Shown here piece after piece: positions 34,382 through 46,313 of a stretch of 64,000 nt of DNA. A program made the position numbers and the translations under genes. The notes under the pieces are model-generated. The model saw only the letters and a program-made list of their open reading frames with translations. It did no database searches and had not been told where the DNA came from. Within the stretch, counting starts at the first letter, position 1. Each line of letters starts with the position of its first letter. Where the stretch lies: assembly GCF_018873765.1 (NCBI RefSeq), contig NC_057921.1, positions 66,391,557-66,455,556 of the forward strand, given 5' to 3'. This DNA comes from Telopea speciosissima. Lineage: Eukaryota > Streptophyta > Magnoliopsida > Proteales > Proteaceae.

Positions 34382-34921
34382 CTCAGCTTTAATTCCTGCG
34401 AGTCAGAGGAGAATTCATATGAGTTTGGCCAGTAGATAAATGAGTAAAAGCAGCTATAAACGGGGAAGGCCGGGCTCCAAAAGTTCTCAATGTCCTTCTT
34501 TTTTTAATCGATTGAAGGAATGGAACCACAGAGGTCTCGGATTCGACGGAGATTCCTCAACTTTAAATAATCAAACTTCGATGCAACCTTCTTTACGGCC
34601 TGACCTGACTGTCACACGATGCCTTTTTTTCACTCACAACTCACAAGTTGTTGTTGATGGTGTGAATCATGACAGTCTCGACAGATAAACTGTTTCAGAG
34701 AACTGAGCGAAGACAAAGAGAAGAAGAACTGCTGTAGTTGTTCAGCTGCTCGATCAAGATTCGGAGAGAGGAGATGAATGCGGGGCAGCGAGAACGCAGA
34801 GAAGATCGAGAGATCGAGAGAGACCGAGAGAGACGAAGAGATTAACTATTTTAATATTTCTACATATCGTCTGTTCGGACCGTTCCCCTTGGAGATGTGA
34901 AGATTCTCGTGGGTTTGTCTC

Positions 34922-34930
34922 ATATATATA
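34922..34930 (-). promoter_or_regulatory. Candidate TATA box of the JAR1-type gene
   Basis: Minus strand reads TTATATATATG inside a GC-richer stretch about 1.95 kb upstream of the ATG. With the proposed 5' UTR intron this leaves a first exon of about 510 nt. A GA-rich tract (34795–34850) would be in the leader. Confidence 0.35.
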
Positions 34931-35624
34931 ACCCCTCGGCCCCCGTAAACGAAATGCCGTCCAAGTTTCCAAACTCCAATGAAAACGATAGGGCCCAGCC
35001 CATGGCTCCACAACAAAATTACGAGATTGACACTTCTGGGCTTTGACTTTTCCCCGAATTATCCAATGACAGAAGGAGATAATTATACCAATTAAATTAC
35101 AGAAAATGGTATCTTTCACTAAACAGTGGTTAATGTAATAATGTCTATAGTAGTTAATTAACTCGCAAGTTGCGAGGCCGACAAAATGGCATCTCCATTT
35201 ACATCCACTGACCATTAGGATTAAAGATTAGTAGAAATGAAACGTCAGAGATGACAGATCCAGTGCTGACAAGTCAACGGAGGGTCAGAAGTTTTAAAAG
35301 GGTTGAGAGGCAAAACCTAAGGCCAAGCAACGACAACTAACTAACTAGTCTTTCTTCCCTTGCAAAATATGGAAAGAACAAAACTGGGGGGCAAAGGCAG
35401 AAACAAGAAAGAAGAGAAGAACAAGTAGAGACATATACCGAATCCGGAAAGGAGAGAGGTCGGTTAGTTGTATTTAGTATGTACTGAAACGTGCCATATC
35501 AAATAGAGATACGGCTTTTCTTTTCCTAAAAAGTTTAAGTAGAAGATTAAGAATTCGATACGAGCAGAAGGAGCATTCATGGAAATTTTGAGAACCTCTT
35601 TTATTTATTTATTTAAGAAAAAAA
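34931..35624. other. Region upstream of the JAR1-type gene
   Basis: Presumed promoter DNA. No transposon end or coding exon recognised. Confidence 0.35.
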
Positions 35625-35789
35625 ACCCTGTCCAAGAGCGTGGCCTAAGCTAGTATTTCTATGAGTCTATCTCCCTCCTTCTTATATGAAAAGATACTTA
35701 TGCCCCTTTGTTTTGAGGAAGAGAAATAGACACGTATGAATGCTGGTGTAGACCACACTTTCAAATTCTCGGGCAGAAAACTACTTCTC
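35625..35789. mobile_element. Fold-back MITE, GTCTAT(C/T)TCTCTC family, copy 2
   Basis: TATGAGTCTATCTCCCTCCT on the left and GAGGAAGAGAAATAGACACG on the right, in the same order as the copy at 19376. It is bounded by CTGTCCAAGAGCGTGG and GGGCAGAAAACTACTTCTC. Borders are approximate. Confidence 0.55.
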
Positions 35790-36091
35790 ATTTATTTATT
35801 TAGACTATGAATCTTTTTTTTTTTAATTCAATAAATATAATAATATGAGAAAGAAATCCCCCACGTGATCAGACTGTCAAAGTGAGATTAATCTTTCTCA
35901 CATCCTTTGGTATAATGAAACGTGGAGTTCACACTAATATTCTCTTTCTTCAAGAAAAATTTTGGCCTCTCCTTAGATGAATCGTCTGTAGCCTTATCAT
36001 TGTTTTGGGTTTACATTGACATTCTCTCTCCTTTTGACAAAATCTATATCTATTTTTAACTAATTCGGCTCCTACTATCTTATTGTTGGAT

Positions 36092-36250
36092 TTCTCGCTT
36101 TAACATCAACACATATATACCCTTGCGTTACTAATGTATGAGAAAATGATGTACACAATACTCACTTGTTTTGGTTTCTCACTTTAACATCAAGAGATAC
36201 CTTTACGTTAATAATAGATGAGAAAATGATGTACACACTACACAATACAT
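36092..36250 (+). repeat. Two-unit tandem repeat of about 84 bp
   Basis: TTTCTC(G/A)CTTTAACATCAA and GAGAAAATGATGTACACA recur with the same spacing in units starting near 36092 and 36174. A third degenerate piece (ACACAATGCACATTTGTTGTGG) follows near 36269. Confidence 0.75.
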
Positions 36251-36609
36251 ATTTTTTTTAATGAGAATACACAATGCACATTTGTTGTGGACTTTGGTTC
36301 CATTGATCTCTATTGTTGACATATTGGGAGGTTTCTCAATTATGAGTCATCTTTTTTTTTTTTCTCATAGAAAACACAAATAAGGATATTTTTTTCTAAA
36401 AAGAACGCTGTCTGATTGCGTGGATCCTTCACCTAGACACATAAACACGTAAAATTACTATTCCATCCTCTCCCCCCCCCCCCCCATGGAATTAAAATTT
36501 TATTCATGTTGATGTCTTTGCCCACTTTCATTGGTCTTGCATGACCAGGCAACAATCTCTTGCCTTAATTTTTTTTTAAGGAAAAAGATCTCTAAATCAC
36601 TAGCAACCC

Positions 36610-36687
36610 TACACCCTCTCACATGGCGCAATGGTAAGATTATTCTATTGTGATCAAGTGGTCATACACTGGGTACACCTTTTTTTA
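36610..36687 (+). mobile_element. Internally deleted Au-type SINE
   Basis: The head ATGGCGCAATGGTAAGATTA...CTATTGTGATCAAGTGG corresponds to the Au head at 7267–7423. It jumps directly to the tail ACTGGGTACACCTTTTT. The central GTAAGGCTGCGTAC body is missing. No secure target duplication. Confidence 0.6.
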
Positions 36688-37037
36688 TTTAATAAAACAA
36701 ATAATAATAATAAAAACTCCCTTGAGAAGGGACATAAAGGAGATTGGTGATTTAGAAAACTTTTTCCCAAGTTTTTAAGAGCAAGATTTCCCACGACACC
36801 CATGTGAATGGAATCTTTCAAATAAAACCAATCACAACGCTGATAACGGCTTTATCAATAAAAGATTTTATTTTTTTGGGGTAATATCAATAAAAGATCC
36901 ACAGTGAGAGATGGAAAAAAGTATCCCCACAAGGTAGGAATCTTTTTCATATTTTTTAATTTTTAATGTACTTGAGAAAAGATAAAGGCCATAGAACCCG
37001 GATAAAATTTTACTGCTACACTTGTAGGAGGAATATT

Positions 37038-37176
37038 CCTGCTACAAGGCTGGCAATCAAGGAAATAGAATCTTAAAGGGTATTTTAGAAAATATTATAA
37101 CCTAGAAAGGTATTTATGAACCCAAAGGAGAAGTGAATTATTCCATTTCCTTGATTGCCAGCCTTGTGGCAGACAA
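37038..37176. mobile_element. Fold-back MITE, AAGGCTGGCAATCAAGGAAAT arms
   Basis: The left arm AAGGCTGGCAATCAAGGAAA and right arm TTTCCTTGATTGCCAGCCTT are exact complements of more than 20 nt around a 60-bp AT-rich centre. Confidence 0.7.
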
Positions 37177-37489
37177 CTAACAAGAAACAAGAAGGTATAC
37201 AATGAGGTATTGAGCTCTTTGCCAAGATTTTAGCATACGATACTCATGTTTGAATTAATCTCTGACTGACATCACTACAGATCAATTGCATTAGGTTAGA
37301 TTAGATTAAATTATTTCACCCCCCAAAACACTATGAATACCATCAATTTTTAAATCATTTTATCCTTGGATGATACTGATATTCTTATTTGTATATGTAT
37401 CAATAAGTATATGTATCACATCAATACCAATACAAAATGTATGAAGCAAAAGTAGTGAAGCAGCGACATCCACTTAAAAAAAAAAATTT

Positions 37490-37720
37490 CTCCCTTTTTT
37501 ATTTTTGTATAAAGGAATCATATTGAAAAGGAGGATACGAAGAACACAAGATATCATCATTACAAACTTAGCCAAGGAGTGAAGAGTGGCCAAATTATCT
37601 TACATGTCAATAAAAGCAAAACCTTTCTTACTAGAAAATGAACAAAACCATTAATATTCCTAAAAATACAACCAAAGTAACTCCACTAAAAATTGATATA
37701 CACAAGGAAATATCTTTTTT
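37490..37720 (-). mobile_element. L1-type LINE 3' end
   Basis: The minus strand ends in TTTCAATATGATTCCTTTATACAAAAATAAAAAAG, the usual 3' tail of plant L1 elements. It is preceded by a degenerate RNase H-like C-terminus (NLATLHSLAKF). Only the last 200-odd bases remain. Confidence 0.5.
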
Positions 37721-38613
37721 AATTAGGGGTCTCCTACGCAATCATGAAACCTTTCCAACTGGGGAAAAGTGCCCGCCCCCACTCACTCTGCTCTGCTGAG
37801 TCATGAGAGTCCCATGAGAGTCTCATGACTCGTGAATGGGGCCATTTCCTTTTTATTTTCTTTTTAACTCTCTTCGACTCTATCTTTTCTTTTGGATTAA
37901 GTTTTCCCTTTTTTTTGTCTTTTTTGGCAGTAATCATTTTAAAAGAAGAGAGGTTTGGCATGTGATAATGAGTAAATCACATGCAAAACTCACCAGTCTG
38001 TAGTTTCTATCAATATTGTAACGATAGTGATCGAATCGTTGGGTATTTAATTAGGATAGAGCGTGTGTGGATTTCATGGGTGCAATGTGAGGGCACATGC
38101 ATTGGTATTTAGAAATTTCACTATCCCTTTCGATTCACAAATATCCTCTTAGATTTTAGTATTTTTCAAAAAACCTTCGGTTGTGAGTTCGGGTAGTAAG
38201 AAATTTTGTCGTGATATCTAGACATTGGAGTCAGGGGTATCTTTTTCCCCTTTTTTTTAAAAGATAAAAAGATTCATTATCATAATTTATACCGTGTGAA
38301 ATGATTGCCCCACCTCTTAAATGAAAAAAATATATATCTCACCCTCATTAATGCCCCTTGCACACGTTGGCCCCTATGCTTGTGCAAGGGCCACGCTGCA
38401 GTTTGGGAGCAATATGCTACCCAATAAAAAAAACATGAAAGGATGAATAGACAACACTATTGGGAAGTGATCTGCTTTACTTGGCTGTTGAATGTTGTCC
38501 AATGAATGAGTATCACCTATATATGTTGTAAAGATGATGAATCTACGGCACATGCATGATGCATGGTCTTGTGTTCTTGCTTCTTGTCATTTACGAGCAT
38601 TGTTCTAAGTATT
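37721..38613. other. Gene-free intergenic DNA
   Basis: Nothing recognised. A small palindromic patch CATGAGAGTCCCATGAGAGT lies near 37802. Confidence 0.35.
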
Positions 38614-38621
38614 GGTATCAT

Positions 38622-39175
38622 TAGGGGTGCAAGTTTAGCCCTGTCGGCCCAAACCCGCCCTGGCCCGCCCTGAGCCCGAACAGGGTCTGGGCTGAAATAT
38701 TTGGCCCTGAGGGCGGCTCAGGGCTGAAAATTTTTGGCCCTGAGTTAGGGTCGGGTCGGGTTAGGGTTGAGGTCTTGAGCTAAGCTTGGCCCGGCCCGGC
38801 CCGAACCTGATTTAAGTTATACTATAAAATATATATTGATATAATTTATACATTATAGACTTTAAATTTCACCCACATTTTTTTATATAATATATTATAT
38901 ATGAAGACAATATGTGTTATATATAATTTATTGTATTGTTATTTTATGTAAAATTAATAAGTTCTTCCCAATCCATTCCAACCCATGCATTTCTTTCCCC
39001 CTCCCCATGATCAGGGCCAATCAAGGTCGGCCCGGCCCGACCCTGAGGGAGGGTCAGGGTTGGATTTTTCTGGCCCTGAATTAGGGTCGGGTCGGGCCTG
39101 AGCCCAGCTAAGGGGACTTAGGGTTGGGCTAGGGTTCTATAAAGCCCGGCCCAACCCGACCCTGTTGCAGCCCTA
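38622..39175. mobile_element. Non-autonomous hAT-like element, GGCCCGGCCC family, copy 1
   Basis: Begins TAGGGGTGCAAG and ends GTTGCAGCCCTA. A perfect 8-bp duplication GGTATCAT lies on both sides (38614–38621 and 39176–39183). The subterminal arms are dense in GGCCCGGCCC and GGGTCGGGTCGGG words; the centre is AT-rich. No transposase. Confidence 0.9.
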
Positions 39176-39578
39176 GGTATCATATTGGTCAATATGTATC
39201 AATATTGTTGGAATTCGATACTGCATCCAAAACTACATCAATACAAATCAATTGATATAGTTAAAAACGTGAAGTTTCTTAATCAAATTTTGATTTTTTA
39301 TTACCTCAAGTCAAACAGATATGTATCCGTTTTGATTGGTATGTATCGGTATCAATATCAGTAGCAGTATCAACGTTATCTAAGACTCATACTTGTATCA
39401 ATATTGATCACTAAAACCTTGCTAACTAACGATGGTCTCTTCTAGGTCTCTGCCAACTGATTTCTTACTCAAACTAACATTAATAAGCTCTCAATCTTTC
39501 ACCGTACTTGATGGTTAAAAAATGAGTCAATTTTCTTACAAACCATGTATAATGAGAAAAGAAACGTGAGTTCATATC

Positions 39579-39690
39579 TGCTACCCACAAGGGGACGGGT
39601 GGGGATAGATTTGAACCCTCCATAGGGTGTGGGACCCAAGCACCATGGAGGGATCAGATCTGTCCCCACCCGTTCCCATGTGGGTAGCTG
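39579..39690. mobile_element. Short fold-back MITE
   Basis: The arm TACCCACAAGGGGACGGGTG and its complement CACCCGTTCCCATGTGGGTA extend about 45 nt each around a very short loop. Confidence 0.65.
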
Positions 39691-40236
39691 ATCCGGATTT
39701 TAGAATTGTTGGGGCCCACATATCTAGATGCATGAAATTATCGTCTTATCCTTGTGAAGTAAAAAACCCCCACCCATGCTATACCTTGGGCATGCTCTCA
39801 TTGGCAGGGCCGCAGGGGATATGCGACCATCCACCGACATCTTGACCAGGTCAATATTTCAGTATCTGAATCGAATATTCCCATCTAACGACTTATAGTG
39901 TGACCGTATTTTGATAAGCAATAGAAAGATTTTTATGTTAAAGATAAGATGATCCTTTATGTAAAGGGGTTAAGGGACTCCTCGTGATCGCAACAATCGT
40001 GAATTCTTGATCCTTATTGGTTGGACTATCTAAGTTTAAAGTTTAAACTAATCTCAATTCTCAACCAGATGAGCATGCATGTTTTGCATGAAGCATGACC
40101 CATCATCGACGTGGCCGCCCACCTTACGGGTCATGAGGATTTAGTAAATTATTGAACAATTCCAACGAACTTTCTAACATTTTTTGGACTTTGAATCTGA
40201 ATGAGTCGCAATTTGGGAGATATTTTGGGGGAAAAT

Positions 40237-40402
40237 TATTTATTCCATTCTTTGCCCGGTCCTGATCCTCAGTTCCTCTAATAGGGATGGTGGATTCTAT
40301 TCAAGTAAAGTGTCTGAGTAGGGGTAGGGTGATCATTCCAACCCCTTCTTGTTAGAGGAACTGGGGACTGAGCCAAACCGGACAGGGACATGGAGGAGAT
40401 AA
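40237..40402. mobile_element. Fold-back MITE, TTATC...CAGTTC family, copy 4
   Basis: Left GATCCTCAGTTCCTCTAATA; right TAGAGGAACTGGGGACTGAG then GGAGGAGATAA. The spacer TAGGGGTAGGGTGATCATTC matches copy 2. Confidence 0.65.
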
Positions 40403-41552
40403 AGATCTTTGGGTTTGTGTGGAGAAGAAAGTTTTTCTTTACCGCCTCATCCTAGGTTTCTAAATCCTGGCCTATTGGATTTTTGTATAAATTTTAAAAT
40501 CCTTATATAACGCACTTAAGGTTCTGTTTGGTATTCATTCTTGAAATAGAATCTGGGTGTATATCGCAATGGTGTATTTGTGTAAGATTGTAACAATTTC
40601 TTGTATTCACGTTGGTATTCCCATGGAGTATATCACAATGGTATATATGTGTATAGCCATTATTTAGATCTAGATACTTTCAAAAGAATTGAATTAAAAA
40701 ATATCTTATCGCACAAATTTGAGCCATAATATTTTTCATCAAGAAATGATCTAATCACTCAAATTTGAGAAAGAATGTAAAACAAAAATTTATCTATCTT
40801 AGAAAAAGTGATGCCCTAGTGTATTAATTCCTTACACTATTATTGGCCTGATCAAGCCATGTGTTTAGTTTTGAAAGGGTGTAAAACAATTAAAATAAAA
40901 TACGTAGAGGTCTTAAAAATCTTAAAAGAAGCAAGTCTACTTTATGTAAATGATTTTAGGATTGCAAACACAACTGGGGGCTGGCCAGTTGTGATAGGGA
41001 AATAAAGGATGAGAAAGTAAGTAAAGATATTTGTAGAAAATTTAGTGTAGATGAAAGAGATATTTAGGGTGAAACATTTAAATGTGAGATTAGGTGGACA
41101 CCAACTTGTTATTAAATTATAGGGAAAGAAAATTGTGTGTGTGTTTGTTTTTTTCTCTTTTTAGGTAGAAGAGTCCATAGGAAATGGAAGTACACGCTAT
41201 CAATGTATATTTTTTTCTTACAATCTTTCTCCTATCTCTTCTTATTAAATATGGGGATCCCTTATCATTAATTGATTATTTTGCTCTCTATTATTGGCTT
41301 GATGTTTAAGAAATCAATACAAACTAGTATCATGTAGATCTTTCTCCCTAACTTGATTTTTGAAATAAATTTTATTTTATTTTTTTAAAATAAAAAGAAG
41401 AAGATTGCGACGTAAGTTGAGATTGCTCCTTCATCAAACAAAAAGGTTAAAGATTACTATGAAGGGGAAAAGTCATTTTATTATGGGTAACTCCACCCCC
41501 CCCCCCCCAAAAAAAAAGCCTTTTCATATTATATAAATATAAAAGAAAGGGG
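40403..41552. other. AT-rich intergenic DNA
   Basis: No gene or element end recognised. C run near 41498. Confidence 0.35.
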
Positions 41553-41770
41553 TTTGTTGCCAGGCTACGTGGTCCATGAGCCACCGCAGGGTCAGTGGGA
41601 TTGCACGCACGGACATCCAAAGGGAGGGGTGGGATGGTCATTCATTGCCCCATGTGAGAGGGCACAAGGGACATGCAAGGACATCAAAGTAGAGGGGTGC
41701 GGTGGTCATTTTGTATCCCCTTGTGTGTGGATGCGCACAGGGAACCCGACCATGCAACATTATTTTTCCC
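41553..41770. mobile_element. GC-rich MITE-like repeat (GCCAGGCT...GTGAGAGGGCAC)
   Basis: Starts GTTGCCAGGCTACGTGG and ends near GGAACCCGACCATGCAACAT; the ends are imperfect complements. Related patches near 5.87 kb and 44.25 kb share CATGTGAGAGG or GCCAGGCTGCATG words. No target duplication identified. Confidence 0.4.
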
Positions 41771-42286
41771 AATTAGTTATTTTTTTAACTAACTGGGAAA
41801 AAAGCTAGCAGTACGTATATTGATCTGGATCTTCAATCTCCATCTACTTGGATGTCCAACTTCTCTCCAACCACCCGTCCACCGCCGTAGGATGGGTGGT
41901 TGGAGTAGGGTTGGAGTTGGAGAGAATCTTTTTTCCCAGTATAGCTATAACTCATTCCTTATTACTAATTGTATAAGAAAAGGATTCTATTTAGTCATGG
42001 CGAGAGCTGGACCTGAGCCCCACTTGTGAAATGACCATTCCACTCTTATTTTTATTGTCGTTTATTGGAGCTGAACCGTCCAACTCCCGCCACGGCTGGA
42101 CAGAAGCCAGGTCCTATCCTCCACCAAGTCCCAACTCTTAAAGAAGCCCAAGGCAAAAAGATGAAAGTTTGAACAATTCATGGAGCACCACCACCCACCA
42201 AAGATCATCCAATTGAAAGTCACGTACGTAAGAAGGTTTAGTGCTACTTCCACCGTGCTAAATTGGGGTCCTTTCAGATGTCACAT

Positions 42287-42289
<3 letters not shown>

Positions 42290-42328
<39 letters not shown>
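42290..42328 (+). repeat. (CT)n microsatellite
   Basis: About 19 CT units. Other CT/GA runs occur at 4441, 45940, 47550, 61950 and 63785. Confidence 0.95.
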
Positions 42329-42336
<8 letters not shown>

Positions 42337-43570
42337 GATGCCGACTTCAATAATGGGCGCCGGAAAGAGAGAGAGCTATGGTTTCTAAGTCAGATGAAAA
42401 GAGATGACCTGAGTCTTCATTGTGACTTGTGAATCGAATCACACCCTCTTCCACTTACTCTTTTAGTTGTTGGCTTCTGAACCACACCCTTTTCCACTTC
42501 TACTTTTACCCTGGTTTGATGTGGACAAGTCTTTTTAATTGGTTTTCCATCTTCTTCCACATCTCATGTTATTTCGTGCTTAAAACTTTCACTGAAATCA
42601 AAAGTGGAAGCAATATTCCTCTCTAGTCATTGTAGTGGAGTGTGTGGGGGATTGGGTTTGTGGCAGTTATAGGATCATAGAAAGATTGTTTCTTCATACT
42701 TCATAGGGGAAAGGTTAGCTTGGCTTGTACCTTTGTGCGCGCCGTACCATAGCTATGGGATGGGTCACTTCCTGTAATGGTAGTTGTAAGCCAAAAAAGA
42801 TGGACCCCACAAGCCTTTTTAGTTCTATAAATCTTTCTTTCTCCTTTTTTTTTTTGTGTTTCTTGTTTTACATTTTTTTTTTTGCAGAAAAGAAAGAAAG
42901 ATTATATATTCACCTTTCTTGGGAGTTTGAGTTTGTTTTGGATTGAGAGAGAATTCTACTGTTTCCAAAATTGTACAACTAATTTGGAGATTCAATATTT
43001 GAGGGGACCAATATATTCCTCTTCAGCTATGGTCCAGTTGAGAGTGATTCATCTCTTTAGTATATGCTAAATCCCGCATTCAAAACTCATGCAGAAATGA
43101 GGATAAGCCATCCAACAATAGGAATAGCTGTCAATTGGGAAATGCACATTGCTTACGCAAAAATTGGGAATCACTGATGGAGGGTTCAATTCAAATCCTT
43201 AAGGCATTAGATGGAGAAAATTATATGAAAGTACTAAGACCTGAATAAACCGATGTGGGACTATAACTTTATAGCCCTCCAAGATTTTAATATTGCCTCT
43301 CACATGTAGCTTAGGTATACCTGACTCTATAAGTAGATAAACAACTTAGAGAAGATAAGAAAAATGATTTAGGCTGTGATACCATGTTAAAGAGTCTAAC
43401 TTAAAACCGTGTTAAAGCATTAGGTAGAGATAGCTCATCAAGGACCTGAATAATGGATTCAAACTATAATTATATAACTCCTAACATCTCAACATTATCA
43501 ATCTCTCAAAGTATCTCGCAAGCAACAAAATCAGTTCTACTTCATCAAGAGTCTCATAAGTGCAACTTCA
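42329..43570. other. Intergenic DNA without recognised gene
   Basis: Only short frames without domains. CCGATGTGGGACTATAACTT near 43251 looks like old repeat DNA, not assignable. Confidence 0.35.
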
Positions 43571-43578
43571 CTTAAAAT

Positions 43579-43962
43579 TAGAGATGTAAACGGTTTGAAT
43601 ATGAATCGGATCTGGATATTCCCTGCTCGGATACAAATATCCCTAAACAGTTACGAATGCGAATCAAATTCGGATTTTCAAGTATCTGTTTACAACCCTA
43701 ACTTTTGTAGCCCAGACCTTCCTCTCACCCCCTATGGATATGATTCACTCTCAATCCATGTTTCTCAATTGTCTTAGTCTCATGGTTCTCATTTTCTTAT
43801 TCTTCAGAACCTGTTGAATCTTCAAAACCCTCAAGATCATTAGTTAGTTAATTTTTATTAATAGTTGGATATCTATTCAGATCGGATAAATTTTTATTTC
43901 AAATTATTCAAATTCAAATCCGGATACTCTTAAACAGATACAGATACCCGTTTACATCCTTA
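43579..43962. mobile_element. Non-autonomous hAT-like element
   Basis: Begins TAGAGATGTAAACGG and ends CCGTTTACATCCTTA. A perfect 8-bp duplication CTTAAAAT flanks it (43571–43578 and 43963–43970). Subterminal repeats of CGGATC/GGATAC type. Confidence 0.88.
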
Positions 43963-44251
43963 CTTAAAATATAACTCATCTTCATTTGCTTACTTTGTGT
44001 GTGAAAGATACATGGAATGGATCCATCGACTTTTTCTTCATCACCCACGATGAACCAAGAATCTTTTCACCCACCACTTTTATTACTGGTGGATGGGATT
44101 CTTTTGAGACTCAAGGGCAGTTTTGGTACTTCATAAAATAAGGGAGGGAGTGAGATTATGATTGATAGGGAATCATTTCACCACAGGTGAAGAGAAACTT
44201 TCTCCCATATGGATATATTCTGGAATTGGAGTTCCAAGATGCTATTGCATT

Positions 44252-44392
44252 GAGGATCGCTGCCAGGCTGCATGCAACCTGTGCTAGCACCCCAGCCAAT
44301 GGAATAGCACACAGGGGCATCCAACAGGGGGCCGCTTGATCATTTCAAAATCCCTTGAGAGAGAGTATTGGGGAACGCAACCGAGCATAATT
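44252..44392. mobile_element. GC-rich MITE-like repeat, relative of 41553
   Basis: Starts GCTGCCAGGCTGCATGC and ends AACGCAACCGAGC, with AGCACACAGGGGCATCCAAC inside. Borders uncertain. Confidence 0.35.
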
Positions 44393-44476
44393 CTTTTTCC
44401 CATAAATAGTGGTTTCCTTATCTATAACTCTTGTTTGAGAGCAACAATGCTCTTCTTTGCTCCATATGGTTGATTG

Positions 44477-45709
44477 TAGGGGTGCAAGTTCGGCCCGATC
44501 GGTCCGAACCCGCCCTGGCCCGCCTTGAGCCTGAACAAGCTTGGGCTGAGATATTTGGCCCTGATGGCGGGTCGGGATTGGAAATTTTTGACCCTAAGTC
44601 AGAGTCGGGTGGGGCCAGGATTGCTGCCACAGGATAAGTCTGGCCCGGTCAGGCTCGACCCTGTTTTAAAAGATGGGGGATTGAGCTGAAATCTTACTTT
44701 TAAAACAGGAAGATTTTGGGAGCAAGAGTTGGAGGATATAATTCCATCTTTTGCAGATTCTTGATGGAGTTCTCATTGATGTGATGTGAGAAGACGAGTG
44801 GAGATGGACTTCACATGAAGTGAATAAGAACGAAAAACAATGATTACTCTGTTCCATGGATAATTTAGATTAATATGGAATGAGAAACTGACAAAGTTTC
44901 AAGAAGAAAGTTGATAAATGGAGGTTGTTGATAAGGAGAATTGTTCTTTGATTATGGATTGGATGTATACCATAGTAATTCAAGCAGGTTCTTATTGAGC
45001 AGTTTGGATTATACTTTTCAGAATTTGATCTTTGATTAAAAGGAGCTCTGTTGGTCATAAAATTTGCCTCGCATGTAATTCTTTTTTTCTCCTCTCAAAA
45101 GTAGTAAGGATGCTCAATCCATATGTAGTGTACTCAAAAGTAATTCCTTTCCGGCTAAAATTAAATGACAATGTGCTATGGTTTTGTGTCAATAAAGTTG
45201 CTCAATCCATCTCACTACAAATTGATGTATTTATTTGCTTGTCTCTCGTTGCAATTATGTAGATATTTGATTCATCTCAGCTCCATGGGCAAATTAACTT
45301 GATTTTTCACGTAGAGCTGCTTGTAACTCTCTCTCTCTCCTAAAAAATGCCCACGTGCATATTTACTAGTATATATATATATATATTATAAACTTTAAAT
45401 GTCACCCACATTTTGTAATATAATATATTATATATGAAGATAGTATGTGATATAATACACTTTATTATAGTGTTATTTTATGTAAAATTGATAATTTTCT
45501 CCCTGGCCCATTCTAGCCCATGCATTTCCTTCCCCCTCCCCATGATCAGGGCCAATCAGGGTCAGCCCGGTCCGACCCTGAGGGCAGGTCAGGATTGGAT
45601 TTTTCAGATCCTATTAGGGTTGGGTCGGGCCTAGGCCTAGCTAAGGGGACTTAGGGTTGGGCTAGGGTTTTATAAAGCCCGGCCCAACCCAACCTTTGTT
45701 GCATCCCTA
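44477..45709. mobile_element. Non-autonomous hAT-like element, GGCCCGGCCC family, copy 2
   Basis: Begins TAGGGGTGCAAG and ends GTTGCATCCCTA. A perfect 8-bp duplication GTTGATTG flanks it (44469–44476 and 45710–45717). Both arms match the 554-bp copy at 38622. About 700 bp of extra DNA (roughly 44665–45365) lies between them and is absent from copy 1. That insert has no domain or terminal repeat I can see. Confidence 0.88.
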
Positions 45710-46227
45710 GTTGATTGACTTCTAGGAAAGCCCAAGAGCAATGAAGAAAATCTGGGCTTCGTTTGGTATGCATGCTGAGATGAGCCATGAAACATACCAA
45801 CCATAACTCATGAAACATGCCAATTATAAACAAAGGCAGAGATGAGTAGATAACTACTCAAATGCGATTAATTTGATCTAAAGAGTTTAGAGCCATGGAC
45901 CTGACGTCTTACCATTATATCAATTCCCAAGAACAACGAGAGAGAGAGAGAGAGATCCACCACCTCTAACTGGACAAAACTTAGTTTGTCTAACAAATGG
46001 GTTATTTTCAGGTTCAAACATAGGCCCCGTTATTAGATGGGCTGGGCTTGGGAGTGACCTACATGGCTACATGATTCTGGTCATTTGATAGATGAATTTT
46101 GGCTTGGGAATGCCCTAGCCCAATCTACTCAAACCCACCCAGCTTCTTTTACCACAAATGCATGGCCGGAAGACACTGTATTAAAGGCTTGAATTCAAGT
46201 TAAACTGCTTTAAACTGCACAGCACCA

Positions 46228-46313
46228 AGCTGTGTTTGGTATGCATTCTAGGTCCATTTCGCATTATCGAATGAGAATGCAAAATCGACCTAAAATGCAT
46301 ACCAAACACAGCT
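46228..46313. mobile_element. 86-bp near-perfect palindrome MITE
   Basis: AGCTGTGTTTGGTATGCATT and AATGCATACCAAACACAGCT are exact complements at the two ends, and the complementarity extends to about 36 nt. Related to the element at 28215. Confidence 0.75.

Noticed and set aside
44431-44637. Two overlapping 68–70-codon frames near 44.5 kb
   Set aside because: They are read through the GC-rich subterminal array of a hAT element and have no domain.
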